Assembly (NCBI RefSeq): GCF_000219625.1
Contig: NC_018212.1
Span: 1,426,001-1,490,000, forward strand
Source of the DNA: Zymoseptoria tritici IPO323
Taxonomy: Eukaryota > Ascomycota > Dothideomycetes > Mycosphaerellales > Mycosphaerellaceae
Direction: 5' to 3'
DNA: 64,000 nucleotides
Shown: piece by piece, positions 10,468 through 24,704 of the stretch
Layout of the letters: each line of letters starts with the position of its first letter
How positions within the stretch are numbered: position 1 is the stretch's first letter
Notes under the pieces: model-generated
Databases searched by the model: none
The model's input: only the letters and a program-made list of their open reading frames with translations
Told to the model about the DNA's origin: nothing
Translations under genes and position numbers: made by a program

Positions 10468-11886
10468 CTTTGCTCGGGATGGGTGAAAGGGAGGACATCA
10501 TCTTGATAGGAAGCTCCCACAGCCCTATTTGAAGTCCCATTGCTCCCAATACTTCCCCTTTTGCGCTTATGTGTGCTGATCGAGGAATTTGCCCATCATG
10601 CTTGCTGCGTGTAGTGAACCGACTCGTAGCTCTCGCTTGGGGCAGACAATTTGAATCTCGTCAGATGGAAGGGTGATATTCCATGCGTCGTCCAAGCGAT
10701 TGGTGCCTCTAGTGCAAAGCCGCCGGCATCCTTCAATGGACTGATGAGGCTTGACGCGACTTGTTGGCGTTTTTGCGGTGTCATTACTGGATGTGCCATG
10801 CACCCGGCATACGCTTGACATGCGGCTGCCGCATAGTGGCGATCTGACAGGAGATTGAATGTGGGGTGCAACCGAAATGACGGTCCTCCATTCGGGTCGT
10901 ATCTTTCCAAACTGCACAGAACAGGCGGGTTCGTGGAGCGCGAGTTCGTGAGGCGTGGCTCGTGAAATGCCGAATCTTGAGCTGCTCTCGTATCATGTCC
11001 TTGGCTCATGGCTGCGCGGAGTCGGGGAGGAGTCGAGGTGTAGAATTCTTGTAGACATCCTGGCTACAAATAGCGATTGCCGTTCTCAGCTTTCGGGCTG
11101 CAGTGCAGCAAAAGGCTTGATTCTTCAAGGTCCAATCGTCACACATACTCGCGAATACCGAGCCCTATATCCGGGGACATAGGAGCGATGGTGCCTTGCG
11201 TTGCCAAGGTCCGTTGTATTGCGCCGAGCCAACAAACGCCGTATCCGGAGTTTGTGGCTTGCCGACTTTCGCTTCCAGTCACTCGCCATTCGTCTGTAGA
11301 AACATCAATACACTCTGCGACGAGGACTGTACCTTGCGCTCATGTGAACCGGGAGATTAGCAAGGCAAATGACGCTGCAGCCTGCAGCTCCAGGACGCGA
11401 GAATTCGGCATCGAGCAATCACAGTTGAAAGAGGGAAATTCAAGGTCTGGAGTGATGAAGCTTTGCTCGGTACCGGAGCATTGCAAGTCGGCGGCTATGA
11501 GATGTCAGGCCATGGAAAACTCGGCGTGGAGAGCTCGATGGCGAGGCGGCTGCGACTAGGTCATGATCGTGAGGAAGCCTGGTGCGGACTGATACGACGG
11601 TCTACAAAATGTCAGCTCAACAATTCTCAATTCATAGCAACTTTGGCGTGAGACCGGTCAGAATATCTGTGCTGTCGACTTGTCCGTTTTGTCGGCCATG
11701 CTGTGGTCGATGGAGCGGACGACGAGTTGGAGGATTTGCAGGCAAGGACAATTTGCGGTATCCGCTGACAGGCCATGTGGTCCATAAAGCTCCACGGCAC
11801 CTCTCCGGGCAAGTACTCTCACAGCCCGCCCACAAGTCCGCCTCGCCTCTTCCAAATGATGTCGTTCATTTGCACATGCCGTCGGC
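10468..11886. other. Intergenic, no gene recognised
   Basis: 1.4 kb between the start of the minus-strand Cys-repeat pseudogene and the 3' end of CCT2. Open frames up to 160 codons overlap on both strands, lack domains and look random. It contains the promoter of the pseudogene and the CCT2 terminator region. Nothing else seen. Confidence 0.5.
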
Positions 11887-13623
11887 TTACATCCTCTCCC
11901 TCGCCCTCGGCGCTGCGCGGATGATATTATCCACTCTTAACAGCAATTCCGCCGCCTCACTCGCACTGCTCACAACCGCCTTCTTCAACTTGAACGCCTC
12001 CACCACACCCAACTCCCTCATATCCGCAATGCCACCACCCGGACGCATCAAATCCAGTCCACTGCTCGACATGCCCGAGTAAATCGCCTTGCGCAATCTA
12101 GCGACCAGATCCGCGGAATCGAGACCTGCATTGTCGGCGAGAATGGTAGGCAATTGACGGAGTGCTTTGGCAAAGGAGTCGACGGCGAGAGCTTTCTTTC
12201 CGGCGACATTCTGCGCGGCGTGGTCAACGGCTTTGGACATGAGCATTTCGGCGCAGCCGCCGCCGAGAGTGGTCATGGGTTCCTTGACGGTTTGGGAGAG
12301 GACGGCGAGGGCGTCGTGGAGGGAACGCTCGGCTTCATCGAGGAGTTGTTCCGAGGATCCGCGGAGGACAATGGTGCAGGCGCGTCCTGCAGCGACGCCG
12401 GAGAAGCGTATGAGGTTATCCTCGCCGATGATGACCTCCTCGATGAGGTCGCAGTGGCCGAGCTTGACATGTTCCGGATGGTCGAATGTGGATGTAATCT
12501 CAGCACCGGTGACGAGAGCCAGGCGCTCAACACCGTCGAAGTCGGCGTGTTCGATAGAGGCTATGCCCGCATCCGAGAAGAGTTGCTCGGGCCAGTTGTA
12601 GATGAGTTGTCGGTTGACAAAGCAGTTGATGCCGTGTGCCTTGATCTTCTCCACCTTGGACTTCATCTTTTCGCGTTCGGCTTTCTCCAGCTCGGCGAGC
12701 TTGCCTGTGGATTCCACCTTGACTCTCGCGCCAAAGATCTTGACCTTGTCCGTGTCCATGGAAGTGTTGGCGACGAGAATCTTCGCATTCTCAATCCGCT
12801 TAGGTTGCCCGGTGCCGAACTTCTTATCCAGAATGAATCCCGGGTCGAGGTATGAGTCTGAGAGTTTTCCGCCCGCCTTCTTGATGATCTGAATGTGTGT
12901 AAGATCTGTCGATCCGCGCATCCTCAACACCGCATCCGTAGCCAACTCCGAAAATTGATCTCTGTCTTGACTCAACACTTTCGAGCTGAGAGTTGTCCGT
13001 GCGATTGCAATCAAATCTTTTCTGAACAGCTCCGCGTTGTCACTGTGATCCACCGCACTCTCCGCCAATGCCTTCAGTGCCGCCGCGCTCGCTATCCGGT
13101 ATCCTTCGATGATGGTCTGTGGGTGGATTTTCTGGTTGACGAGAATTTCGGCTTCGCGGAGGAGTTCTGCTGCGAGGACGGCCACACTTGTTGTTCCATC
13201 TCCTACTTCATCGTCCTGCACTTTTGAAATGTTCACCAAGACCTTTGCCGCTGCGTTGTCCAATGCTACACTCTTGAGAATGGTCGCGCCGTCGTTTGTC
13301 ACCATGATCTCGCCGGTCGAAGCACTTTGTAGGATCTGGAGGAGGTGTGAGTGAGGTGTTCTGGATGGAAGTCGAAGCTCTTCTGGCGCACCTTGTCTTG
13401 TCCCTTTGGTCCGAGAGTCGACTTCACCAGATCTCCAATCGCAATTGCACCGACGAATGCGCTGAAGTCCTGTCAGCATAACTCCAGGCCTGCTCTCAAC
13501 TCAGACAACCCACCTAAGTCTTGCATTCTCGCCTCGCTCTTCGGTGCTGCCTTCTTGGAAAATTTGAGCCTGTATATTGTTAGCATATGCGAGCACTGGT
13601 AGACATATGTGATAGCTCACCAT
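11887..13623 (-). CDS. CCT2: T-complex protein 1 subunit beta (CCT2 chaperonin)
   Basis: Subunit of the cytosolic eight-membered CCT/TRiC ring that folds actin, tubulin and WD proteins with ATP. Exons on the minus strand are 13621-13623, 13514-13569, 13392-13461 and 11887-13335, totalling 525 aa, close to yeast Cct2 (527). Exon 1 is just the ATG: the donor GTGAGC follows it at once, and exon 2 continues [18 protein letters not shown]. Class II chaperonin signatures are [29 protein letters not shown], the GGG-CAEM region and the C-terminal [16 protein letters not shown]. Most fungal and yeast proteins have Met in GPKGMDK where this has Gln. The GMC gene lies about 300 bp upstream on the same strand. 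Confidence 0.95.
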
Positions 13624-13924
13624 GATGGAAGAAGAGCAATGTAGAGTTGGTGGTGATATACAAGACGTTGACCTTCCATCTCGTTCGCGTTTGTGACATC
13701 GCGTGGAGCTGGGTACTTTTTCAGTAGCGCCGGGATCAGCCGCTCAGGCACAACTTTTGGGTAACCACCCCTCGCACGAGTTGTCTTCTGCTTCTCCTTT
13801 CCCACAACGCCAACCTGAAGTTGCATCGCTGACACAGCTTTTCACAAGGACGCATGTTGCTTCAAAGTAGTGTCATAGAATTCATGCATGCTAAGTATCC
13901 CTTCCCATCATCCCGCGATTATCT
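13624..13924. other. CCT2 promoter and 3' end of the GMC gene
   Basis: About 300 bp between two minus-strand genes. A 72-codon open frame at 13617-13835 runs into the CCT2 5' end and is probably 5' UTR rather than a gene. Confidence 0.5.
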
Positions 13925-16087
13925 CTACTTCATCAAAATCTTTCCCTTGCCTCCGCCAGTAATCCAGTCATCCTTGATGATATCCGCCGCCTTCTCCGCA
14001 GCCGCATACACCGACGAAACAATGTTACCAGACACGTGATTGGGGAACACACTCGCGTCCACACAACGCACGTTCTTCGTCCCCAGCACGACCAATTTGG
14101 TATCCGTCGCAGCACCCATGGCGACCGATCCGCAGACGTGGTACTCGGACATGCAGATGTCCCGGACGGCGGTGCGCATCTGCTCGGTGTCGGACATGTC
14201 GGCGGTTGCGGGTGGGTAGAGACGCTTGGAGATCTTGTCTGCGAGGTGGGGGGATTGTTCGACTTTTCCCAGCATCTTGAGGCCGGCGGCGAGGACGTCG
14301 ACGTCGGCTTGGTGTTTGAGGTAACCTGGGTCGACGGCGGGGTGTTCGTTGGGGTCTATGTCACATCGTTAGCTTGTCATGGATACGGGTTGATGAGAGC
14401 TGGACGCCTTACCGGAAGACTTGATGTGGACGCTTCCACGAGACAGAGGGTACTGCAAGCACATGGCGGCGGAGATGGCGTACGGGTCTTCAGGGTTGCT
14501 GGGCGCCGGGAACACCTTGGACTGGTTCTCAATACCCTCCTCCATACCGAAGTGCGAAGGAACCAACACGACCTGCAAGTTGGCCGACTTGTCATCCTTC
14601 AAGTGCTCAATCGTGCGTTCGTACTGCTTCTTCTGGTATGTGCTCAAGCTGGGAAGATCGGCCTCAATCGACTTGATGATGCGATCCTGCTCCTCCGACG
14701 TGGCGAACATCTTGTACGGGAAGAAACCCTGCATGGTGCAGACGGAAGTGAGAGGGCCACCGCCGGTCTCAGCAAGAGCCTTCTGTGCAGCCTCCATCAC
14801 GGCTGGGTTGTGGATGGCTTCGAGCGTCATGTTGCCTGGCTTGACCTCCCAGCAGCCAATGGTGAGGACGTGATCCTGGAAGTTCTCGCCGACTTCGGGG
14901 TTGTTGATCAATGGCTCGACGCCCGCAGCACGAAGGATCTCGGGGTTGCCGATTCCGGAAAGCTCGAGCAGTTGAGGGGACTGGATGGCACCAGCAGCCA
15001 TGAGGCATTCCCTGCCGACCTTGACGGTGTGCTCTTCGCCGTTGTGGATGAAGCGGACGCCAGTCGCGGTGTCGCCTTTGAGCTCGATCTTCTGCACCAT
15101 CGCCTCGGTGAGGACGTGCAAATTCTTGCGGTGGGCGTTGGCAGCGAAGTAACCGCGAGCAGCGTAACTCCGCATGCCCTTGGCTTCACCGGAGCGAGCG
15201 ACCAAGCCGAGGGTGTTGTAGAACCCGATGTGGTCTCCACTCCATGGATCGACGGGCTTCTTGGACATGCCGGTGGCGTCGTCGCAGGCCTTGATGAAGT
15301 CGTCCTCGATCGGAAGACGCCAGTCGTTGAAGGAGGTTCTCGCCGGACCGGACGTGCCGTGGTGCTCTCCGACGAAGGGCATGGTAGAGCGATCGGTGAC
15401 GCTGTCGTCGATGGGCTCGAGGGTTTGATGCTTACGCATGTACTTCATCATCTCGTCGGAGTTCCAGCCTTCGTCGCCTGCGATGATGGCCCAGTCATCG
15501 TAGTCCTGCTTTGAGCCGCGGACGTACATCATGTAGTTGATTCTATCCAGACCTGTCAGTGTGGTCGGGAGAGCAGCATTGAAGTTACACTTACGCTGAA
15601 CTGCCTCCAAGGGCCTTGCCGCGAGGAATGTGGTGGCGACGACCGTGGTTGTGTTTCTGCAGTAAGTCAGTCTTGCTGTCTTGAAGATTGCCAGGTCGAC
15701 CTCATATCTCACCTGAGGCTCAGTCATATGGCACCAATCATACTCCGGGTTCATGAACATCCTGGTGCAGCGATCAGCATACAATCCGAATCGTTCCTCA
15801 GATCAAGGCAAGGGAAGCTAAAACACTCACTGCATGAACATCGCCGGCGAGTCAACCAAAAAGTCGCCCAATCTGCTCTTCCCGGCCTCCAGCACACCGA
15901 CTGTGATATCTTCATTCTCAGTCAGACGAGCAGCGACCACCAATCCAGCAGTACCACCGCCAATGATCACATAGTCGTAGTCGTGGGCGAGGAATGTGGC
16001 GGCGTCGTGATGAAGAGCGGGGAGGTTCGTGTAGTCGGGGCCAGCAGCCGCGGCCGAGGAGGAGGAGCCTTCGCCGTTGGACGACAT
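13925..16087 (-). CDS. GMC-family FAD oxidoreductase
   Basis: FAD-dependent alcohol oxidase or dehydrogenase of the glucose-methanol-choline family (AA3-like); substrate not deducible. Five exons (15831-16087, 15713-15761, 15595-15656, 14413-15542, 13925-14355) give 642 aa in one frame. The ADP-binding motif [16 protein letters not shown] is near residue 45. The first GMC signature, [19 protein letters not shown], is created only after splicing. The second, [15 protein letters not shown], is in exon 4. The catalytic His is in HVCGSVAMG and the second His/Asn pair in [20 protein letters not shown]. No signal peptide, and a Ser/Ala-rich N-terminus, so probably intracellular. A homologue used in sugar, aryl-alcohol or choline oxidation cannot be told apart here. 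Confidence 0.9.
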
Positions 16088-16202
16088 GGTTGTGCTGTGA
16101 GGGTGTCGAAGGGATGTGAGGTCAAGAGTCAGCTGCAGGACGGACACCGAGCGGAAGGAACGACAGGGGAGAGAGGGACTGAGCTGCAGCTGTGCTTTGC
16201 TT

Positions 16203-16208
16203 CTTATA
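16203..16208 (-). promoter_or_regulatory. TATA-like box of the GMC gene
   Basis: TATAAG on the minus strand (within CATATAAG), 116 bp upstream of the ATG at 16087. Position and sequence fit a core promoter, but it is short and could be chance. Confidence 0.35.
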
Positions 16209-17492
16209 TGGACATCACATGAACTAAAGGACTCGACCGTTGGTCTGATGCAGGGTGCTCGAGCTAACAGGAAAGTCTGGAGCCTACCAGGTTATTAGTG
16301 AAGGAGCAACCCCACCTTGATGGTATGGAATTGAATCCGCACGGCCGTGGCGGTATTGATGCGTAAGCTCTGGTTGGTCGCTGAGAGACAGGAAGTGGTA
16401 TGTTCTCGGGGAGCTCCAAATTTCGGGATGGCATGTGATCAGAAGACAATGCTGTTTCGAGATCTTGGAGCAAGCAGAATGCCCACCCTCGGCTTGTTCA
16501 TGCGCCGGCGTGAGAGCTGACTGGCAGCTGCTTCACAGGATTCCCATGTCGTTGCACCTGGCACTCCTCCTGGGCCGGACTCGATCCGCGCAACGAGCCG
16601 GGAGCAAGTGGTCCTTCAGCAAAGTCTCGGACATGAGTATGAGGAGAACGACCCACGGCGCTGGATCGTCCACACCGAGCGGTGCTCGACCGCGAGAGCC
16701 GCTCAGAAGAGGACTAGTCAAATAACAGCTTCAGGGAAGCTCTGGAACTCGGGCGGTCGTATAGGGGACAGTTGACGCGTGCAAAGAAGTGCGGAACCAA
16801 GACGAGATGTGGTTGCGGGGTAACGTCGAGATTCTGGAGACAAGGTTTGGTGGGGTGAGTGAGGGGCGCCGTCTGGACAGAAAGGGGAAGTTGAAGCGGC
16901 GGAAGATTGGAGAATGCCATGTTTCCGAGAGTGAGGCGAAAGTGCCAAGAGCTCTTCGATCTAGAGTCAAGTTTTGAATGCGATCTACTGCGCACGAGTC
17001 AGATGCGACGGGACAAACGACGGGAGACATCACTTCAAGTTGAAGTGAGATGTCGAAAGAGATCGACACGGAAAGAGAAAGGAGAATCTTCGTGCCTGGC
17101 AAACATTCGATCAAGGCCTGTAGATGGCGATATCTTGCAAGAGCCAACAACACTCCGATGCGTTCCAATTGGCAGTCCGAGGACCAAGGATCCCTTGTCC
17201 CGGAGTTGACGATTAGTAGACCAGTATATCGAACACTTGTAGGAAGCACTCATTCATATGCCGAATTCGTTCGTCGTTGATTCTCTGTCCTGCCTGCCGT
17301 TTCCCCGTGTGCCAATCCTGATAAATACAAAGACCGCCCATCACGAATACATCTCCGAGACTTTTTTTAGATGCCGTCCACTCGTTCAGGATCTCGTGGC
17401 GTGTCGAGCGTCACACTCTGCCACAGCATCGCCATTCCCTCGGCGCTCCTCAATCGATACACCTCCGCCGTCTATCCTCAGCCATGCTCCTT
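16209..17492. other. Intergenic, upstream of the GMC gene
   Basis: 1.3 kb between the GMC promoter and the 3' end of the homocitrate synthase gene. Open frames on both strands (up to 172 codons at 16731-17249) overlap and show no domain. Nothing else seen. Confidence 0.45.
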
Positions 17493-19113
17493 CTATGACA
17501 CCACCGCCGTCTTGGTCTTCTTGGCGACAGGCACCTCCGCCTCCGCGTCAGCCTGCTCGTCCAACTCTCTCTTCTCCTTCTCGCCCTTCAACTCCGCCTC
17601 GGCCTTGGCGAATTTCTTCTGCTCCTCCGTGCTCATCTCCAACAGCGGCTTCTCCTTGTCCGCCGAGAGGTTGAAGTGGAACGTCTTGATAATGCTGTCC
17701 GCGTCGTCGATCGCAAGAGGACGCACGTCCGCCAACGCCTTGATCTTCAACGTCACGGACTTGATCTGAGCGTCAGTCATGTTGAAGCCAAGTTGCTCCG
17801 CCCGAGACTTGATGGCGTTCCAGCCGGTCAAACGGCTAGCGAAGTGCACGTATCGGGACATGCCAAAGTCCTGTGGGTTGATGATTTCGTAGGTGGAGGG
17901 GTTGTTGAGAATGGCTTTGGCGTGGATGCCGGCCTTGTGGGTGAAGGCACAGAAACCGGTAATGGGGTTGTTGAAGGGGACGTTGATCTCAACGGCCTCA
18001 GCGACGAGGTCCTCGATCTCCTTGATCTTCTCCAGCTTGTATTTGCCCTTGACGTAGGCGGGGTTGGCGACAATCATGCGAGCCATGAGGCCGCCCAGAG
18101 GAGTGATGCCGTTGCGCTCGCCAATACCAAGGACGGATGTGTCGATGTGGGTAGCTCCGGCTTCGAGGGCGCAGTAAGCGTTGGCGATGGCGCAGCCGGT
18201 ATCGTCGTGGAAGTGAGTCTCGATGTCGCAGGAGACGACTCCGCGGAGGGTGCGGACGAGGTCGTACACTTGGCGAGGAGTGGCGCATCTGGTGAGATGT
18301 CAGTCCGAGTGCAATCACACATCTTCAGCACGTTGCAACCCACCCGACAGTATCCGCGATACCCACACGGTTCACGCCGACCTTGTCCACCGCGCTGTAG
18401 ATGGTGAGAAGATCGACCAGATCACTTCGGAAAGAATCCTCCGAACTGAAGCGAATCTCCTTGCCTTGCGACTTGACGTATTCAATCACCTCAATCGCCG
18501 TGTTCTTGATATATGTCATATCTTTTCCATGGCTGTGCTGCATGAGGTGGCTGCTCGTGCCAATGACCACATCCACACCGTCCACCCCCGTCGCCACGGC
18601 CATCTTGGCGTCGCTCATATTACATCTTACGTGGGTGAGGATCTTGGCCTTCAATCCGAGCTTGCAGATGGCCTCGCAGTCGAGACGGGACTGCTCACTG
18701 GCGGCAGGTGAGGTCAACTCGATGTAGTCGACACCGAATTCGTCGAGAGCGCGGGCGATTTTGATCTTGGTCTCGGTGTCGAAGAAGGCATTGGCGAATT
18801 GCTCGCCCTCGCGGAGGGTGGACTCGATGATTTTGAAATTTGAGACGTTGCTGAGGAAGTCTTGCACGGGTGCGTAGGGGTTGGAGGATTGCGGGCGCGA
18901 GTCTTGGTTGGTCTTGATGGCTCTGGAAGGGAGGAGGAGAAGTCAGTGCTGTGAGGTCGTGCGGCGGTGCTGAATGATGAGGCGAGCGGTGAAGTGGAAG
19001 ATGGGCGGAACATACTGGTAGCCGTCGTGGGTGCCGTTGGTGCCATTGACGCCGTTGGAGTGGCCATTGGCGTGACCATTGGTGGCCGGAGCATCATCTG
19101 GAGTCGGGCACAT
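17493..19113 (-). CDS. lys20/lys21-like: Homocitrate synthase (alpha-aminoadipate lysine pathway)
   Basis: Condenses acetyl-CoA with 2-oxoglutarate to homocitrate, the first step of fungal lysine synthesis. Exons 19016-19113, 18344-18922 and 17493-18288 give 490 aa. The TIM-barrel DRE signature reads [12 protein letters not shown]. Others are the metal site [20 protein letters not shown] and [13 protein letters not shown]. The second intron falls in GIADTVG-CATPRQV and restores frame. The N-terminus is a low-complexity Asn/Gly/His stretch. The C-terminus is a long charged tail (about 60 residues, Lys/Glu-rich) ending near [11 protein letters not shown]. The yeast enzymes are nuclear, and the KKTK cluster would suit that, but this is inference. 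Lysine feedback inhibition is known for the family. Confidence 0.93.
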
Positions 19114-21053
19114 GTTTGCGGTGTGAGTGTGTCGGAATGCCGGTATCGGCTGGAGGTGAGAAAAAGTGTGACTGTCGCGGATTGAGGTGTGTAGAGGTGG
19201 TGTTGTGGTTGAGAGTGGAAGGAGGACAATTGTCGATATGATATATGGCAGTGAGGTCAAGGATGTGTGAGAGAGAGAGGAGTCAGAGGTGTGAGTCGTA
19301 ATTGAGGACTGTCGACTGAGAGAAAGGCTTGTGCTCTCTGGAGTGAGTGAGCGAGGGAAACCTCAGGTAGAATAAGGTTCTCTTGGTGTCGGGAGTGCTC
19401 CGAGTGCGCTCGCAGCTGATGACGACGGAGGAAATTGTGCTGCGAAAGAGACACATGTCAATCCACCGTGGACTCTGCACTGATTCAGCCACCCCGCAAC
19501 CATCGACGGCCATGCCAATACATATGAAATGATTGACAACGGTGTGTGCATCCTACTTGGACACTCGGGTCTTCGTGGGTTGTGCCTCACCAATGGCTGC
19601 TGGCTGCATGAGACAACATAGTTGTCTCCCCTCCACTCCACAGCAGCAGCGATCACCCTTCCGGTCCAACAGATGCAGCACATGCTGATCTCACAGGCTT
19701 TCGCAGACATCTGCGTGGTTTTCAATGCAGCCGTAAGACCCGGCGCGTGGTACTCTAGCCTCCCATTGTGACAGTAAGACCCGGCGCGTGGTACTGTAGC
19801 CTCCCGTTGACAAAAATCACGCAAAATGTTATCTTCAATGCCGACGGGGTTTACAGCTCCGGGCCCAATTATGCTTTTCGAACCATCTCCAACGGACTGC
19901 AGTCCCGTACGTATTGAGGGTTCTGTTGGAGGAAGCAAGACTACGTTTGTGACAAACCGACTGTCCATGTGATAAACATGCCGTTCGAAAGTCGCCGCAA
20001 TAGAGGACAGGATGCGAGAGCTCGACGTGTATTTGACTCTCGGTGAAGTCGATATTCTCAACATGCTGGAGAGCGCGAGCGAACAGTCGAGTATTGCCGA
20101 CGAGCGAAGGGAAACGAGATCACGAAGATGGCTCGACAAATCTACTTGGACTTGGAGATATGGAACTGGTACACACAAGAATCATATAATATCCTCCTTC
20201 GTTCCGCCCTCCTCCGTTGCAAGTGAAACACACAAGACGCAATTGAAGGTTGTCTGGGACTCCACCAACCCTTGCGGACCGACCGTCGTTTGTCCGCCAG
20301 TTCAAAGATCGCAAAAACTGGACTTCCGAGCCTTCCGGATTGATGCTGGTTGAAGTTCAGTTCAAGAACTCGAACGTGGACTCCAAAAGGTAACAAGATT
20401 GTGATGGCGATCGTCGAACAGTTCAAGCCCTCTTACAGTTTGAAGTCCGCGTCGCAGCCAGCATTACCATTGCCAACCGCGTCGTCGCATTGAGCAACAC
20501 CGCGAGCTCTGTAGTCAATGCCCGGATGTCCCTAGAAAGGAAACCCGAATCAGCAATCATGCCCGTCCATGGTGGCACCGCGGTGCGAACTTACACCGTA
20601 GCACGCATCGTCGAAATTCCAGCCTGGGTAGGTGCATTGCAAAAGGTTCCAGGGGTCACGGTTCTGGACAACATTACCAGGTCAGTGAGTTGGCCGCGCG
20701 TGGTGTTGATCAGGTCTCGGCTTTCCCTCAAATACTTGCGATGATCCAGCAGTATTCGCCAATGCATTCCTTGTCATTTTTGGATTGACGCCAGGACAAT
20801 GTGTGTTGCGTGTTCTTCAGGCGGCGATCTACAATCACTGGTGGCTGTGCCTATTAGTTGAAGGACAGGATGTCGTCTGGATAGTTAAGGTAGTTCTCTG
20901 TAGGAAGCATGACTTTTGTCAGATGACGAAGGGTCGATCCGAGCGTTGTGAAAGCAGCGTCTCCCTCTTTACAATACGCGCGCCTGACACTCGCGCTATT
21001 CATTAGCATAAGATCCACCTATGGTTCTGCATACCCACACCAAGTCTTCCACT
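19114..21053. other. Long intergenic stretch between homocitrate synthase and CYP51
   Basis: 1.9 kb upstream of the homocitrate synthase gene and downstream of CYP51. The minus strand stays open for 271 codons at 19363-20178 without any domain or start context that I trust. A short direct repeat lies at 19733-19809. The rest shows no recognisable feature. Confidence 0.5.
19733..19809. repeat. 36-bp direct repeat, two copies
   Basis: Copies at 19733-19768 and 19774-19809 (starting GTAAGACCCGGCGCGTGGTA) differ at two positions and are separated by 5 bp. Function unknown; perhaps a replication-slippage product. Confidence 0.85.
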
Positions 21054-23458
<2,405 letters not shown>

Positions 23459-24025
23459 ATGCGCATTCCGTACGCCCCAACCACGCCGGCGGATCCAACG
23501 CCGGAGAACAAGGCAATATATGAACGAATCGAAGCCCGGCGCAAGCCTCGTCCGCTCATACCGCTCGATCTCGCTCTCCTGCATAATCCTGCCATCGCCG
23601 ACGGCTACAATACTTTGATGGGCGCCATTCGGACCAACTCGTCCTTTCCGCTCGTCCTCGCCGAGCTCGCGATCTGCTACATCGCGGTCCTCAATACTGC
23701 CGTCTACGAATGGACGGCACACGCTCCAATCGCTTTGAAAGCGGGTGCCTCCAGGCAACAGTTGGAGGCAGTGTTGAATGACGATGTTATAAGCGAGGTG
23801 TTCAGCGAAGAGGAGAAGGATGTGTTGGCTTACACGTATCAATCGACGAAGAACATCAAGGTGGAGGATGATTTGTTTGAGAGGTTGAAGGGCAGATACA
23901 CGGATCAGCAGGTCATGGAGTTGAGCATCACAGTTGCGGGATACAATATGGTCAGCAGGTTCCTTGTCTCGTTGGACGTTACGGAGAGTAACGGAAAGGA
24001 GATGAAGATGCCGGAGGAGAAGTAA
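23459..24025 (+). CDS. Carboxymuconolactone decarboxylase / AhpD-like protein
   Basis: A 188-aa intronless gene of the alpha-helical CMD/AhpD fold. Supporting features are the N-terminal PYAPTTPADPTPENKAIYERI, the mid helix LAELAICYIAVLNTAVYEWTAHAPIALKAG (typical E..W..H placement) and a C-terminal helix near MELSITVAGYNMVSRFLVSL. The CxxC redox pair of true AhpD is absent, so a peroxiredoxin-reductase role is unlikely; many fungal members have no known substrate. ATG at 23459 follows CACCATC and is the first in frame. Divergent from CYP51. Confidence 0.8.
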   Translation: MRIPYAPTTPADPTPENKAIYERIEARRKPRPLIPLDLALLHNPAIADGYNTLMGAIRTNSSFPLVLAELAICYIAVLNTAVYEWTAHAPIALKAGASRQQLEAVLNDDVISEVFSEEEKDVLAYTYQSTKNIKVEDDLFERLKGRYTDQQVMELSITVAGYNMVSRFLVSLDVTESNGKEMKMPEEK

Positions 24026-24704
24026 CGAGCAGATCGGAAATCTATGAGCGAATGTGGGAATGCTTTGGCGGTATTGTCATAAGTGCTGGGATTCACTGCG
24101 GAGCACTGCTCATACATGACTGGTCATTGTCCATGAATACCTTAAAGTACATCCAGTCGGATATACCTCTCCCATCCGGAATCCTGAATGCTTAAACAAC
24201 ATCGATCTACATTCCTCTGCAATGCCACCCACCGGACTCGCAGACACGAACGAGTACCCCGAACATGTATGATCTGGCTCAGCGAAGTATCGTCGCCGGA
24301 GCAGTTTCAAGCATGTCTACCTTATTTCTAATCAATTTCTCCCCTCCACTTTTGATTCCATCAGCCGTGAATTTCAAGCGAATGGAATCGCTGACTGCGT
24401 ACACTGACTAGCGTCCGCTCAACCCGAACCAATCGCGTACCTTGTTTGAAGTCCTCCACCACGCGAAGGCAGGCTCCACGAGAGTACGCAACATAGATCA
24501 GTGGCGTTATCCGACTTCTGGTTGTTTAGACGCAATCTCTCAGGAACAACACCAACAAATGCAGGTCTAATCTCTCCTCAATCCCCGACATCTTCACGAC
24601 TCTTCCCATCGCCACGTCGCCTCCGACGCTGTCCCGAATCATCGACATCATGAGATAGACGAACTCCTCATCTGTTCAACAAACACTCACCCATCACCGT
24701 CAAG
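24026..24704. other. Intergenic, promoter of the ECM29 gene
   Basis: Short frames only. Nothing recognised beyond the likely promoter and 5' UTR of the gene that starts at 24705. Confidence 0.5.

Noticed and set aside
11077..11559. Plus-strand 160-codon frame
   Set aside because: No recognisable feature and overlapped by other frames of similar length.
14036..15514. Plus-strand 492-codon frame
   Set aside because: Lies opposite the GMC oxidoreductase exons and has no domain; high-GC coding sequence keeps the opposite strand open.
17676..18407. Plus-strand 243-codon frame
   Set aside because: Antisense to homocitrate synthase.
19363..20178. Minus-strand 271-codon frame
   Set aside because: No domain, signal peptide or supported start; mixed amino-acid composition suggests chance, though it is the best orphan frame in this gap.
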